A stretch of 64,000 nucleotides of DNA. Source: Flagellimonas beolgyonensis (GTDB taxonomy: Bacteria; Bacteroidota; Bacteroidia; Flavobacteriales; Flavobacteriaceae). Positions within the stretch are counted from its first letter, which is position 1. The number at the start of each line of letters is the position of its first letter. The translations under genes and the position numbers were made by a program. The notes beneath the pieces were generated by a model. The model was not told where the DNA came from and made no database searches. It saw nothing but the letters and a program-made list of their open reading frames with translations. This document shows positions 8,567 to 17,821 of this stretch, piece by piece. The stretch spans positions 416,119 through 480,118 of the forward strand of contig NZ_RZMY01000016.1 of the NCBI RefSeq assembly GCF_003992615.1. The letters are read 5' to 3'.

Positions 8567-9319
8567 ATGAGAAAATCAATTTTTATTATTGCGGCCCTTT
8601 TAGTGGGCACCTTGGCCAAGGCCCAGACAGATTACACGAAATCATTAAGCGGCATCGAGTGGGTCAAAATTGAATCGAAAACGGACATCACCGTTAAAAC
8701 CCACAGCTCCAATGAGCTTTTGATCAAATCCGGTCCCGAAGTGAAGACCCCCGAAAGGGCCAAAGGTCTCAAATTGGTCGGAGAGGGAGGGCCGGACAAC
8801 ACCAATATCGGTTTCTCCGTGGTGCAAGATGGCAACACATTGATCGTACACAATTTGAGAAAAAGCAAAGGGGCCGAAATCTACCTACCCAAATCCCAAA
8901 ACCTATCTGTTAAGAGCACTTGGAACGGCGACATCGACATCGATGGGTTTTCAGGAGAAATCGAGGCAGATGCCCAACTCAATGGTAGTGTAAAGATCAC
9001 CAACGTAAATGGTCCGGTAACCGCCAACTCCCTTAATGGAACCTTGGAAGTGGTTTTCGGGACCGTAAAACAAGATTCCCCGATTACTTTGTACTCTACT
9101 AACGGAGTGGTGGATGTTTCGCTACCTGGCAATACCCCCGCCAACCTATCGTTGAGCACCTTGAATGGAAATCTTTATACCGACTTCGACATAAAAGTGA
9201 CCGAAAAGGATGGCATGAAATCCTATTTGGGACGAAAAGTGAATGCCGCCATCAATGGTGGTGGAGTCAAAATCTCCATGAAATCTGTCAATAGTAATAT
9301 GTACCTCCGAAAAAAATAA
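8567..9319 (+). CDS. Secreted DUF4097-family beta-repeat protein (first of two)
   Basis: 250 residues with a signal peptide (cleavage probably after AKA, near residue 19). The rest is a parallel-beta repeat region with recurrent NG turns (DIDGFSGEIEADAQLNG, ITNVNGPVTANSLNG, LSTLNGNLYTDFD) typical of DUF4097/adhesin-like beta helices. It is encoded 19 nt after the anti-sigma gene and is probably part of its regulon. Function unknown; such proteins often accompany ECF sigma and anti-sigma pairs in Bacteroidota. Confidence 0.8.
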   Translation: MRKSIFIIAALLVGTLAKAQTDYTKSLSGIEWVKIESKTDITVKTHSSNELLIKSGPEVKTPERAKGLKLVGEGGPDNTNIGFSVVQDGNTLIVHNLRKSKGAEIYLPKSQNLSVKSTWNGDIDIDGFSGEIEADAQLNGSVKITNVNGPVTANSLNGTLEVVFGTVKQDSPITLYSTNGVVDVSLPGNTPANLSLSTLNGNLYTDFDIKVTEKDGMKSYLGRKVNAAINGGGVKISMKSVNSNMYLRKK

Positions 9320-9326
9320 TCTCAAA

Positions 9327-9386
9327 TGTCACATCGAGCGGAGTCGAGATGTTTTTATCCATCTTTCGACTGCGCTCAAGATGACA
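9327..9386. repeat. REP-like imperfect inverted repeat between the two DUF4097 genes
   Basis: Left arm TGTCACATCGAGCGGAGTCG... (from 9327) and right arm CATCTTTCGACTGCGCTCAA... (9360-9386) are complementary over about 25 nt with a few mismatches, separated by about 8 nt. The GAGCGnAGTCGA core is the kind of dispersed extragenic palindrome common in Flavobacteriia. It could form a long stem-loop in the operon transcript and attenuate the second DUF4097 gene. Confidence 0.75.
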
Positions 9387-9423
9387 AAACATCAATTTAA
9401 AATCATCTTAAAAACGAACAGTC

Positions 9424-10137
9424 ATGAAAAAATGGATCATCACCGCAGTTGTGGGATTGGCAACCCTATCCCTATCGGCACAAAAAGTTATTGAAAAAAA
9501 CTTCAAGTATTCCGGTCAGTTTATTGACCTTAACGTAAAATTTGCCTCCGAAATCGAAGTAAAGACCTGGGATAAATCCACGGTATACCTGAAGGCGGAC
9601 ATCACCACCAAAAATGGCAAATTCATCGACCTATACAACTTGGACATTGATGAAAACGGATCTACATTGGACATTGAAGAAGATGCCATCCCTGTTTTCA
9701 AAGCCTTTCAGGATGAGTGGGACAGAAATCACCCAGGTTCCAAAAATAGAGGGTTCATGGAAGATGACACCTATGAATTCAACTATGTACTTTATGTGCC
9801 CAAGGGAGCTCGTTTTAAAGTGAGCAGCATCAATGGCACCCTAAAATCAGACATCATCGAAGGGGATTTTACGGCCGAATTGATCAATGGGGATATCGAC
9901 ATCAAACAATACAAGGGTGATATGGACCTCCAGACCATCAACGGTGCCATTGACCTAGTGATGAAAAACACCCGATTGGTGGCCGAAACCTTGAATGGAA
10001 ATATCTATGCCGACGAAAAGCTGAACTTGGTGGTTTCGGACAAGTATGTGGGTCAAAAAGTGGAAGGCAGCTTCGACAAGGCTGAAAACCGATTGCGACT
10101 GAACACCATCAACGGGAATCTATACCTTAGGCTTTAG
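9424..10137 (+). CDS. Secreted DUF4097-like beta-repeat protein (second of two)
   Basis: 237 residues, signal peptide at the N-terminus (cleavage near LSAQ, residue 20). The body shows the same NG-turn repeats as its neighbour (SSINGTLKSDIIEGDF, AELINGDIDIKQYKG, DLQTINGAIDLVMKN, AETLNGNIYADEK), so the two are likely an old tandem duplication. It has an acidic insert around residues 70-110. The stop codon overlaps that of the convergent DUF423 gene by 4 nt (TTAG, 10134-10137). Function unknown. Confidence 0.78.
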   Translation: MKKWIITAVVGLATLSLSAQKVIEKNFKYSGQFIDLNVKFASEIEVKTWDKSTVYLKADITTKNGKFIDLYNLDIDENGSTLDIEEDAIPVFKAFQDEWDRNHPGSKNRGFMEDDTYEFNYVLYVPKGARFKVSSINGTLKSDIIEGDFTAELINGDIDIKQYKGDMDLQTINGAIDLVMKNTRLVAETLNGNIYADEKLNLVVSDKYVGQKVEGSFDKAENRLRLNTINGNLYLRL

Positions 10138-10526
10138 ACCAAGTTGGCCACAAAGGAATAAAGTAACAATGCCCATCCCGCGACCAACAATAATCCCCCA
10201 ATGGGAGTTACAGGACCCAAAAACCGCAATTTTTCACCTTTGGCAGCGCTCAAACAAAGGGCATAAATACTGAAGGAGAACAACAAGGTCCCAAAAATGA
10301 AACAATTGACAATGGCCGCATCCAACGCATTGTCAAAACCCAAATTAAAGCCCAGTACCAAAAGTACGATGGCATGGTACATTTGATATTTGACCCCTGT
10401 CTCAAAACTATGGAGCAGTTCAGGGGTCAATTTCTTTTTAAGGGCGTGGGCACCGAAAGCACCGAAAACGACAGCCAAAAGTCCAAAAAGTGCACCCATC
10501 AATTGCGCCATAAATATTGTTCCCAT
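10134..10526 (-). CDS. DUF423 family small membrane protein
   Basis: 130 residues with four predicted membrane helices. The N-terminal GALFGLLAVVFGAFGAHALK and the following HSFETGVKYQMYHA are the signature of DUF423 (YgdD/TMEM256-like) proteins. Function unknown. First ATG at 10526 used; an ATG six codons in is also possible. Convergent with the second DUF4097 gene and sharing 4 nt of stop codons. It lies 10 bp after the DUF2141 gene on the same strand and is probably its co-transcribed partner. Confidence 0.88.
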   Translation of the reverse strand: MGTIFMAQLMGALFGLLAVVFGAFGAHALKKKLTPELLHSFETGVKYQMYHAIVLLVLGFNLGFDNALDAAIVNCFIFGTLLFSFSIYALCLSAAKGEKLRFLGPVTPIGGLLLVAGWALLLYSFVANLV

Positions 10527-10536
10527 CTGATTTTAA

Positions 10537-10968
10537 TTAAAGAGTGATGTTGATTTCGTAATCCGAGGAAATGTGAAAGGCACAATCCTTATATTTTGGT
10601 GGTCCGAAAGTCCGCATCTCCGCATTGGAAAATGCCACCTTTTCCTTTGGAATGCCCAGCCAATTGGTATCCAATTTCCCATTGTCGTTTTCATCATGAA
10701 AAACAGCCAAGGCATATTCCCCAGCAGGCAAATTTGGTATCTTCAACGTTACAATCCCTTCATTGGCATGCACGCTGTTCGTAGTGAGGACCCCATCAAA
10801 GGACAAAAATGTATTGTGGGAGTTATAGACTGCAACGTTCACCTTTCCCTTTTTGGATGCCACATTGTGTACATGCACTGAAATGGTATTTTGGGCAAAA
10901 GCCAACATGGGGAACATTACTAAACTTATGGCCACCGCCATTTTATTATTCATTGCCTTAATCAACAT
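10537..10968 (-). CDS. DUF2141 domain secreted protein
   Basis: 143 residues (138 if the second ATG at 10953 is used, which gives a tidier signal peptide MNNKMAVAISLVMFPMLAFA). The mature part is a beta-sandwich DUF2141 domain: ISVHVHNVASKKGKVNVAVY and GEYALAVFHDENDNGKLDTN are family hallmarks, the latter resembling a calcium-binding DxNxDGxLD-like loop. Predicted periplasmic or outer-membrane-associated; role unknown. Its first ATG overlaps the stop of the upstream unknown gene by 11 nt. Confidence 0.85.
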   Translation of the reverse strand: MLIKAMNNKMAVAISLVMFPMLAFAQNTISVHVHNVASKKGKVNVAVYNSHNTFLSFDGVLTTNSVHANEGIVTLKIPNLPAGEYALAVFHDENDNGKLDTNWLGIPKEKVAFSNAEMRTFGPPKYKDCAFHISSDYEINITL

Positions 10969-11389
10969 GGGTACGGTTTTGCATTTCGGTCTGCAAAATT
11001 GAGAATAATTCTTGGGTCTCGGTACTATCTTGCAGGTTCATGTACAAGGTAAGGGAATCATGGTGTACCAACTTGATCTTGTGTTGCCGCAGATCGTCCA
11101 CAAAAACATGCACTTTGGTCTGTGTTACCGAATCCAGAAAAATGCCTTTTTCCCTTGCTTTCCAAGAAAAACCGCTTGATCGTTCCATTTCGGGCAACTT
11201 TTCCACAAAGAGTACGCTGTCCAGTTCCGCCAATGGGATTTTTTGGTAGTACAGCCCGGAAAGTACCTTTAGGTTGCCTTCCTCCACCTTGTACCAATTT
11301 TTATAGTGCTCCACAAAAGCGAGAATACAAACGATTACCGTCAGCACAATCAATAGGTTCCACAGCCAATGTCTCTTTTTGGTTCCCAT
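10958..11389 (-). CDS. Unknown single-pass membrane protein
   Basis: 143 residues not assigned to any family I recognise. A basic N-terminus (MGTKKRH) is followed by one transmembrane helix (WNLLIVLTVIVCILAFVEHY, about residues 8-28) and a polar domain, presumably periplasmic, with several aromatic and charged residues. It has no cysteine pair or catalytic motif. It is the first gene of a three-gene minus-strand unit with the DUF2141 and DUF423 genes, divergent from the SDR gene. Confidence 0.7.
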   Translation of the reverse strand: MGTKKRHWLWNLLIVLTVIVCILAFVEHYKNWYKVEEGNLKVLSGLYYQKIPLAELDSVLFVEKLPEMERSSGFSWKAREKGIFLDSVTQTKVHVFVDDLRQHKIKLVHHDSLTLYMNLQDSTETQELFSILQTEMQNRTHVD

Positions 11390-11465
11390 TCAAACACTTG
11401 TTTTACTGAATTGGATTTTAAAGGTAGTGCAATTCATTTTAGCAATCAAAAAGCGCTTTTCCCCC

Positions 11466-11473
11466 TATCTTTG
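11466..11473 (+). promoter_or_regulatory. -7 promoter box of the SDR gene
   Basis: TATCTTTG fits TAnnTTTG and lies 21 nt before the ATG at 11495. No evident -33 TTG. It supports the internal ATG over earlier in-frame starts, which lie upstream of the box. Confidence 0.5.
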
Positions 11474-11494
11474 AAAACAACAATCAAACGATTT

Positions 11495-12250
11495 ATGGAT
11501 TTTACAGGAAAAAATGTGTTAGTCACTGGAGCTTCCCGTGGTATAGGAAAGGCAACTGCGATGGCGTTTGCCCAAAAAGGGGCCATAGTGGGCATCAATT
11601 ACCGAAGCAATGATGAAGTGGCCCAACAAACCTTATCCGAATTACCCGGGAGCGGCCACAAACTGTTCAAAAGGGATATTTCCCAAAAGGCCGAGACCAA
11701 AACGCTTATTGATGATTTTATAAAAGCTTACGGCCGATTGGACGTTCTGGTGAACAATGCGGGCATTTCCATTTTCCATGAAATTGACAAGGTCGATTTT
11801 GACCATTGGACACATGCATGGGAAAAAACCTTCGAAACCAACCTATTCGCTGTGGCCAACACCTGCTATTGGGCGGCCCAGAGCATGATAAAATCGGGCG
11901 GTGGGCATATTGTGAATGTATCGTCTCGTGGGTCCTTCCGTGGCGAGCCCACCAAACCAGCTTACGGGGCCAGCAAAGCTGCCTTGAATGCTATGAGCCA
12001 ATCGCTCGCCAAAAAATTGGCTCCTTACAAAATCTACATCGGGGTGGTGGCACCCGGATTTACCGAAACCGAAATGGCCAAGGAAACCCTGACGCCAGTT
12101 GAACGTGAAAACCTGTTACGGGAATCCCCTTTCAAACGTATGGCCCAGCCCGAAGAAGTGGCCCATGCCATCCTATTCCTGGCATCTGAAGGGGCGGCCT
12201 ATTCCTCGGGTACCATAATCGATGTTAACGGTGCATCCTACCTAAGATAG
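11495..12250 (+). CDS. Short-chain dehydrogenase/reductase (SDR)
   Basis: 251-residue classical SDR. TGASRGIG at residues 11-18 binds the cofactor, NNAG is at 87-90, and the catalytic Ser (143/144), Tyr157 and Lys161 (YGASK) are all present. Residues after the second strand (GINYRSND) have an Arg, which favours NADP(H) (inference). It resembles 3-oxoacyl-ACP reductase (FabG)-like enzymes, but the substrate is not determined. The start at 11495 is supported by the -7 box at 11466 and by the family's short N-terminus. Confidence 0.9.
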   Translation: MDFTGKNVLVTGASRGIGKATAMAFAQKGAIVGINYRSNDEVAQQTLSELPGSGHKLFKRDISQKAETKTLIDDFIKAYGRLDVLVNNAGISIFHEIDKVDFDHWTHAWEKTFETNLFAVANTCYWAAQSMIKSGGGHIVNVSSRGSFRGEPTKPAYGASKAALNAMSQSLAKKLAPYKIYIGVVAPGFTETEMAKETLTPVERENLLRESPFKRMAQPEEVAHAILFLASEGAAYSSGTIIDVNGASYLR

Positions 12251-12257
12251 TAATCGC

Positions 12258-12734
12258 ATGAAGGCAGCTACAATAGCCCAACTCAAAAAAGAACTCCAAT
12301 TCAAGTCCCAAGACGATATTGTGCAGCTCTGTTTGCGTTTGGCCCGTTTTAAAAAGGAGAACAAAGAACTTCTCACCTATCTGCTCTTTGAATCCGACAG
12401 TGAGGCCGGTTATATTGAAACGGTTAAACTAGAGGTGGACGAAATGTTCGCGGACATTAACATCAATAGCTATTTCTATATCAAAAAGAGTGTGCGGAAA
12501 ATATTGCGGACCATCAAAAAATACATCCGCTATTCGGGCAACAAGGAAACCGAAGTGGAATTGTTGTTGTATTTCTGTGAAAAGCTAAAAAATCTGAAGC
12601 CTTCCATTCACAGAAACACCACATTGCTCAATTTATATACCCGACAATTGGATTATATCGCCAAAAAAATGCCCTTGCTCCACGAAGACCTGCAATACGA
12701 TTTCGGCATGACCCTAGAAAAACTCCGCGAGTGA
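12258..12734 (+). CDS. Conserved unknown protein, helical, 158 aa
   Basis: I do not recognise a family. The product is soluble, rich in Lys, Glu and Leu and predicted almost wholly alpha-helical, with a run of basic aromatic residues in the middle (SYFYIKKSVRKILRTIKKYI). The gene begins 7 nt after the SDR stop and is probably co-transcribed with it. No signal peptide, membrane helix or catalytic motif. Confidence 0.75.
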   Translation: MKAATIAQLKKELQFKSQDDIVQLCLRLARFKKENKELLTYLLFESDSEAGYIETVKLEVDEMFADININSYFYIKKSVRKILRTIKKYIRYSGNKETEVELLLYFCEKLKNLKPSIHRNTTLLNLYTRQLDYIAKKMPLLHEDLQYDFGMTLEKLRE

Positions 12735-12793
12735 TATTTTTTCGTTCATATTGAGTAACTTGGGGCTAACTACTCAAAACCAACGCTCAGATT

Positions 12794-15700
12794 ATGAAAA
12801 TGCAAACAACCTCAACCAAAACATGGTGGCTTATGGCCATGTTTTTCACAACCCTTTTCAATTTTGCTCAAAACGACCAAGCATCCATGCCCGTGGATAC
12901 CAGTTTTTACAGTGGTTTTTCCTGGCGGAACATTGGTCCTGACCGCGGCGGAAGGTCACTGGGCTGTGCAGGAAGTCCCTCCAGACCCAACGAATATTAT
13001 TTTGGGGCCACAGGTGGTGGCCTCTGGAAAACCATCGATGGCGGCAATACTTGGACCGCGGTAACGGACGGACAAGTGACCAGCTCTTCGGTGGGAGCGG
13101 TGGCCGTGGCCGAGAGTAATCCGGACGTAGTATACATTGGTATGGGGGAAACCCAGTTGCGCGGCAGCATTACCCAAGGCGACGGCGTTTACAAAACCAC
13201 GGATGGTGGCAAAACTTGGACCCATTTAGGATTGGAAGAAACACAAGCCATTTCAAGGGTACGGGTGGACCCCACCAACGAAAACATTGTGTACGTGGCA
13301 GCCCTTGGGCATCCCTACGGCGAAAACGAGGAACGGGGTGTTTTTAAAAGTGTGGACGGTGGAAAAACCTGGAAAAAAGTATTGTATGTGAGTCCCAAAG
13401 CGGGCGCTGCTGATTTGATCATTGATCGAAACGACCCCAATACCCTGTATGCCAGTACGTGGCAGGTGTACCGAAAAGCATGGAAAATGTGGGGCGGTGG
13501 TCCCGATTGTAAATTGTGGAAGTCCATCGATGGCGGAGAAACTTGGACCGACTTGACCAAAAATCCCGGAATGCCCGAAGGTCCCATTGGAAAAATCGGG
13601 GTAACCGTTTCCCCAGTGGATTCGAACCGGGTTTGGGCCATTGTGGAAGCCAACGAAGGAGGTGTGTTCAGATCGGATGATGGTGGAAAAACCTGGGAGC
13701 TCACCAATAATGAACGAAAACTGCGCCAACGCGCTTTTTACTATTCCCGAATTTATGCCGATCCCAAGGACAAGGATGTGGTGTACGGTTTAAATGTTGG
13801 CTTTTTCAAATCCACAGATGGGGGAAAAACCTTCGATGTTACCATCCGAACTCCACACAGCGACAATCACGATCTATGGATCGACCCCAATGACCCAGAA
13901 CGTATGATCAGCTCCAATGATGGTGGTGGTGTAGTAAGCATCAACGGAGGCAAAACATGGACCGAACAGGATTATCCCACGTCACAATTCTATCACGTAA
14001 TGGCCACCAGCGACGTGCCCTACCACGTGGTGGGTGCCCAGCAAGACAACAGTACGTTGGCCATGCCCAGTGATGGATGGGATTTTATGCAGGCCCGTGG
14101 CCCGAACCACGGCTGGTACTATGCTGTTGGCGGTGGTGAGAGTGGCTGGATTACCCAAAGCCCGACCAATCCGGATATATTTTATGCCGGAAGCCAAGGC
14201 GCCCTATTGACGCGATATGACCGAAGCAACGGACAGATAAGGGATATTCAGGTGTATCCACGATTCTTTTCTGGGGAACCGGCAAGTGCCCTTCCGGAAC
14301 GTTGGCAATGGACGTTCCCCATTATGTTCGCGCCAAAAGACCCCAATGTGATGTATACCTGCTCCCAACATGTTTGGAAAACCACAAACGATGGACAGAC
14401 CTGGGAAAAAATCAGTCCGGACCTCACCTATGCTGACCCAGAAACACTGGGGAAAACCGGGGGTATCATCACCATGGACATGAACGGGCCTGAAATTTAT
14501 GCCACCGTATTTGCCTTGGCACCTTCCAATCACGACATCAACACCATTTGGGCCGGCTCGGATGATGGCAAAATCCATATTACAAGGGATGGCGGTAAAA
14601 ATTGGGAAGACATCACCCCAAAGGATTTACCAAAATTCTCACGGGTAAGCATCATCGATGAATCCATTCACAATCCGGGTACTTTGTACGTGGCCGCCAA
14701 CCGTTACCAAGTGGATGATCGTGAGCCTTATGTTTTTAAGACGCACGATTACGGAAAAACTTGGACCAAGATCATCAACGGGATAGAAAAAGGACATTTT
14801 GCACGGGCCATCCGTGAAGACCATGTACGGGAGGGCTTGTTGTTCTTGGCCACCGAACATGGCGTTTATTTTTCCATAAACGATGGCGAACAATGGCAAT
14901 CCCTGCAATTAAACCTGCCCGACACCCCGATCAGGGATTTGGTGATCAAGGACAACGATGTGGTCTTGGGCTCCCACGGTAGGGGATTCTGGATCTTGGA
15001 CGATATACAACCGTTACGCGAATATTCAGAAGAGCTTATCAGTGATAGAAATGTACTGTTCAAGCCCACCAATGCGATTAGAGGGATTACCAATGCCACT
15101 TTCCAATATTATTTGGAAGAACAGGTGGACAGTGTTACGTTTTCCATCTTTGATGCCGACAATAATTTGATTGAAGCATTTGGAGGCAACCAACCCAAAT
15201 ACAAAAAGGACGACAATGCATCTTGGTGGAGCCGTGGCAGCAGTACCACTCCGACAACTGCAAAAGGCATCAATTCTTTTACCTGGAATTTGAGGTATCC
15301 CGGACCCACGACCTTTGATGGCATCATTATTTGGGGAGCTTCAGCCAAGCAAGGGCCAAAAGCACCGCTCGGCACGTACACCGTGCAAATGAAAGTTGGT
15401 ACGGAGGTCATCAAAAGCTATCCGTTTACCATTGAAATGGACCCCAACTTGAAAGGCATTACGGCCGAAGACCTTCAAAAGCAATTTGACTTGGCATCCA
15501 AAATCACCAAAAAAGCCACCATTGCCAATGAAGCGGTCATCCAGATCAGGGACATTCGCAAGCAATTGGATAGTTTGGGCAAAGGTATTTCGAGCCATCA
15601 ATTCAAAAAGCTATCCAGTGATTTTATGGGCACCCTTACCGAAATTGAGGAAGACCTGTATCAGACCAAGAACCAATCGGGTCAAGACCCCTTAAACTTC

Positions 15701-15913
15701 CCGATTAAATTGAACAACCGATTCAATGCCTTGCAACGAAGCATCGAAAATGGGGACGCCAGACCAACGGATGCTGCATACGTGGTGTACGATGAACTTT
15801 CGAAGGAGTTGGACCAACACATGGCTAAATTGAACAGCACTCTTAAAACGCAACTTCCAAAGGTAAATGTCCTTTTGGAAAAAAATGGCAGTGGCACCAT
15901 CCGTTTGGAATAG
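12794..15913 (+). CDS. Secreted BNR/VPS10-like beta-propeller protein
   Basis: 1039 residues with a signal peptide (cleavage after NFAQ, residue 26). Residues of about 40-760 form repeated propeller blades carrying BNR/Asp-box motifs: S/T-x-DGGKTW or close variants occur about ten times (TIDGGNTWTAV, TTDGGKTWTHL, SVDGGKTWKKV, SIDGGETWTDL, SDDGGKTWELT and others). The last 280 residues form a separate beta-rich then helical domain. Proteins of this build are annotated as sortilin (VPS10)-like or glycosyl-hydrolase-like and abound in marine Flavobacteriaceae. The role is unproven; BNR blades often occur in carbohydrate- or peptide-binding enzymes. No type IX secretion tail was seen. Confidence 0.85.
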   Translation: MKMQTTSTKTWWLMAMFFTTLFNFAQNDQASMPVDTSFYSGFSWRNIGPDRGGRSLGCAGSPSRPNEYYFGATGGGLWKTIDGGNTWTAVTDGQVTSSSVGAVAVAESNPDVVYIGMGETQLRGSITQGDGVYKTTDGGKTWTHLGLEETQAISRVRVDPTNENIVYVAALGHPYGENEERGVFKSVDGGKTWKKVLYVSPKAGAADLIIDRNDPNTLYASTWQVYRKAWKMWGGGPDCKLWKSIDGGETWTDLTKNPGMPEGPIGKIGVTVSPVDSNRVWAIVEANEGGVFRSDDGGKTWELTNNERKLRQRAFYYSRIYADPKDKDVVYGLNVGFFKSTDGGKTFDVTIRTPHSDNHDLWIDPNDPERMISSNDGGGVVSINGGKTWTEQDYPTSQFYHVMATSDVPYHVVGAQQDNSTLAMPSDGWDFMQARGPNHGWYYAVGGGESGWITQSPTNPDIFYAGSQGALLTRYDRSNGQIRDIQVYPRFFSGEPASALPERWQWTFPIMFAPKDPNVMYTCSQHVWKTTNDGQTWEKISPDLTYADPETLGKTGGIITMDMNGPEIYATVFALAPSNHDINTIWAGSDDGKIHITRDGGKNWEDITPKDLPKFSRVSIIDESIHNPGTLYVAANRYQVDDREPYVFKTHDYGKTWTKIINGIEKGHFARAIREDHVREGLLFLATEHGVYFSINDGEQWQSLQLNLPDTPIRDLVIKDNDVVLGSHGRGFWILDDIQPLREYSEELISDRNVLFKPTNAIRGITNATFQYYLEEQVDSVTFSIFDADNNLIEAFGGNQPKYKKDDNASWWSRGSSTTPTTAKGINSFTWNLRYPGPTTFDGIIIWGASAKQGPKAPLGTYTVQMKVGTEVIKSYPFTIEMDPNLKGITAEDLQKQFDLASKITKKATIANEAVIQIRDIRKQLDSLGKGISSHQFKKLSSDFMGTLTEIEEDLYQTKNQSGQDPLNFPIKLNNRFNALQRSIENGDARPTDAAYVVYDELSKELDQHMAKLNSTLKTQLPKVNVLLEKNGSGTIRLE

Positions 15914-15986
15914 AACGGCAAAGCGATAAAAGAACATATGGGCAAATCACCTATCTTTAAGGAATACTGCATATAAACCAACTGTT

Positions 15987-17735
15987 ATGAAACGTTCCTC
16001 ATTTATAGGGGTGATTTGCCTTTTTTTAGTGCTAATGGTGGTCTTATCCTGCAATCAAAAACCAAAAGAACAGCCCAAAACCAGTATTGATAATGCCCAA
16101 TGGTGGAAAGAGGCTATTGTCTATCAAATATATCCCCGTAGTTTCAAGGATTCCGATGGTGATGGCGTAGGTGACCTGAAGGGCATCGTCGAAAAGTTGG
16201 ATTACATTAAAAGTTTGGGGGTAACGGCCGTTTGGCTCAATCCCATTTATACCTCTCCCAATGCCGATAATGGGTATGATGTGAGCGACTACCGTGACAT
16301 CATGGAAGAATTCGGCTCCATGGCCGATTTTGACAGCCTGCTTGCCGGAATGCACCAACGCGATATCAAATTGGTCATGGACATAGTGGTGAACCATAGC
16401 AGTGACCAGCATGAATGGTTCAAGCAATCCAGAAGCTCACGGGACAATCCATACCGGGATTATTACCATTGGTGGCCTGCAGAAAAAGGGAAACCGCCCT
16501 ACCGTTACAGTCTGTTCGATGCCAAAGGAGACGCTTGGCAATACGATTCGTTGACCAATGCCTATTACCTACATTACTTTGCCAAACAACAACCCGATTT
16601 GAATTGGTCCAACCCCAAAGTGCGACAGGAAGTGTACGATATCATGAAATTTTGGGCCGATAAAGGTGTGGATGGGTTCCGTTTGGATGCCTTCCAATTT
16701 GCTGCCAAGGATACCACCTATCCAAAATTCCCGGATGGTTTTGAGAAGGATTTCATTCAATATTATGCCATGCAGGATGGCCTTCACGACTACTTGAAGG
16801 AAATGAACGAAGAAGTCTTCAGCAAATATGATGTAATGAGTGTGGCCGAAGGTGCCGGGCGCAATTTTGAGGATGCACACAAATTGGTGGACCAAGATAG
16901 AAATGAACTCAATTTGGCCTATGCTTTTGAAGGGGTGGACATTCCCAAATATGAAGGATATGATCTGGCCACCATGAAGGAAGTGTTCACCAAATGGGAC
17001 CAAGAATTTGCCGAGGATGGATGGTTGTCCATCTTTTTGGCCAACCATGACCAGGCCCGCATGGTGAGCAGGTGGGGCAACGACAGTGAAGCATTTAGAA
17101 GCGCTTCCACCAAGCTGTTGAATACGTTTATCCTAAGTATGCGCGGCACGCCCTATTGCTATTATGGGGATGAACTGGGTATGACCAATATTGATTTTGA
17201 TTCCATTTCGCAATATCAGGACATTGCTGCCATCAATGGGTATCAAAAGGCATTATCGGAAGGTGAGGATATGGACCTGTTCATGGAAAAACTCAATTTC
17301 GGCTCCCGGGACAACGGCCGCACCCCCATGCAGTGGGACGGTTCCACCAATGCTGGTTTCACATCAGGAACACCTTGGTTGCCCGTAAATCCCAATTTCG
17401 CAGAAATCAATGTACAAGTTGAAGATTCAGATTCCAATTCCGTGCTGAACCATTTTAGGGCAATGACCCAACTGCGCAAACAAAATCCAATTTTGGTGTA
17501 TGGCGATTACAAACTTATAATGCCCGAGCATCCAACGGTTTATGCCTATACCAGAACAATGGACGATAAGAAGCTATTGGTCCTGTTAAACTTTTCTAAA
17601 GAAAGTTCGACCGTGTCCCTAGATAAGAATTGGGCCGCTTCCCCAATTCTTATAAATAATTATAATGACCTTGATATTATTGACAATTCCTTAAAATTGA
17701 AGCCATTTCAGGCGGTGATTTTGAATATCAACTAA
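15987..17735 (+). CDS. GH13 alpha-glucosidase/oligo-1,6-glucosidase-type lipoprotein
   Basis: 582-residue alpha-amylase-superfamily enzyme exported as a lipoprotein (lipobox VVLSC, Cys22). The GH13 regions are intact: DIVVNHSSDQHEWF (about 132-145), GFRLDA with nucleophile D234, the acid/base E288 (SVAEGA) and the third carboxylate D355 (ANHDQ). QPDLNWSNP is typical of the oligo-1,6-glucosidase/alpha-glucosidase branch, so small alpha-glucosides are the likely substrate. Unlike most of these it is outside the cytoplasm, tethered to a membrane. It follows the BNR gene by 73 bp with no SusCD pair nearby. Confidence 0.92.
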   Translation: MKRSSFIGVICLFLVLMVVLSCNQKPKEQPKTSIDNAQWWKEAIVYQIYPRSFKDSDGDGVGDLKGIVEKLDYIKSLGVTAVWLNPIYTSPNADNGYDVSDYRDIMEEFGSMADFDSLLAGMHQRDIKLVMDIVVNHSSDQHEWFKQSRSSRDNPYRDYYHWWPAEKGKPPYRYSLFDAKGDAWQYDSLTNAYYLHYFAKQQPDLNWSNPKVRQEVYDIMKFWADKGVDGFRLDAFQFAAKDTTYPKFPDGFEKDFIQYYAMQDGLHDYLKEMNEEVFSKYDVMSVAEGAGRNFEDAHKLVDQDRNELNLAYAFEGVDIPKYEGYDLATMKEVFTKWDQEFAEDGWLSIFLANHDQARMVSRWGNDSEAFRSASTKLLNTFILSMRGTPYCYYGDELGMTNIDFDSISQYQDIAAINGYQKALSEGEDMDLFMEKLNFGSRDNGRTPMQWDGSTNAGFTSGTPWLPVNPNFAEINVQVEDSDSNSVLNHFRAMTQLRKQNPILVYGDYKLIMPEHPTVYAYTRTMDDKKLLVLLNFSKESSTVSLDKNWAASPILINNYNDLDIIDNSLKLKPFQAVILNIN

Positions 17736-17770
17736 TTCATTCTCAGTGTAATCAGATTGATTCTAAATTA

Positions 17771-17803
17771 GTTGCCCATGGTTTTCCTGCCGTGTTAAAT
17801 TTG
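17771..17803 (+). promoter_or_regulatory. Promoter of the metal efflux operon (GTTG-N21-TAAATTTG)
   Basis: GTTG (17771-17774) and a -7 box TAAATTTG (17796-17803) with 21 nt between them, matching the Bacteroidota consensus. It lies 18 nt before the ATG at 17822. Confidence 0.65.
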
Positions 17804-17821
17804 TAATTTTACGCTGTCAGG

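Noticed and set aside
13000..14900. Repeated GATGGxGGxAAAACxTGG segments in the BNR gene, considered as DNA repeats
   Set aside because: They encode the DGGKTW blades of a beta-propeller at irregular spacing; protein-level repetition, not a tandem DNA repeat or CRISPR.
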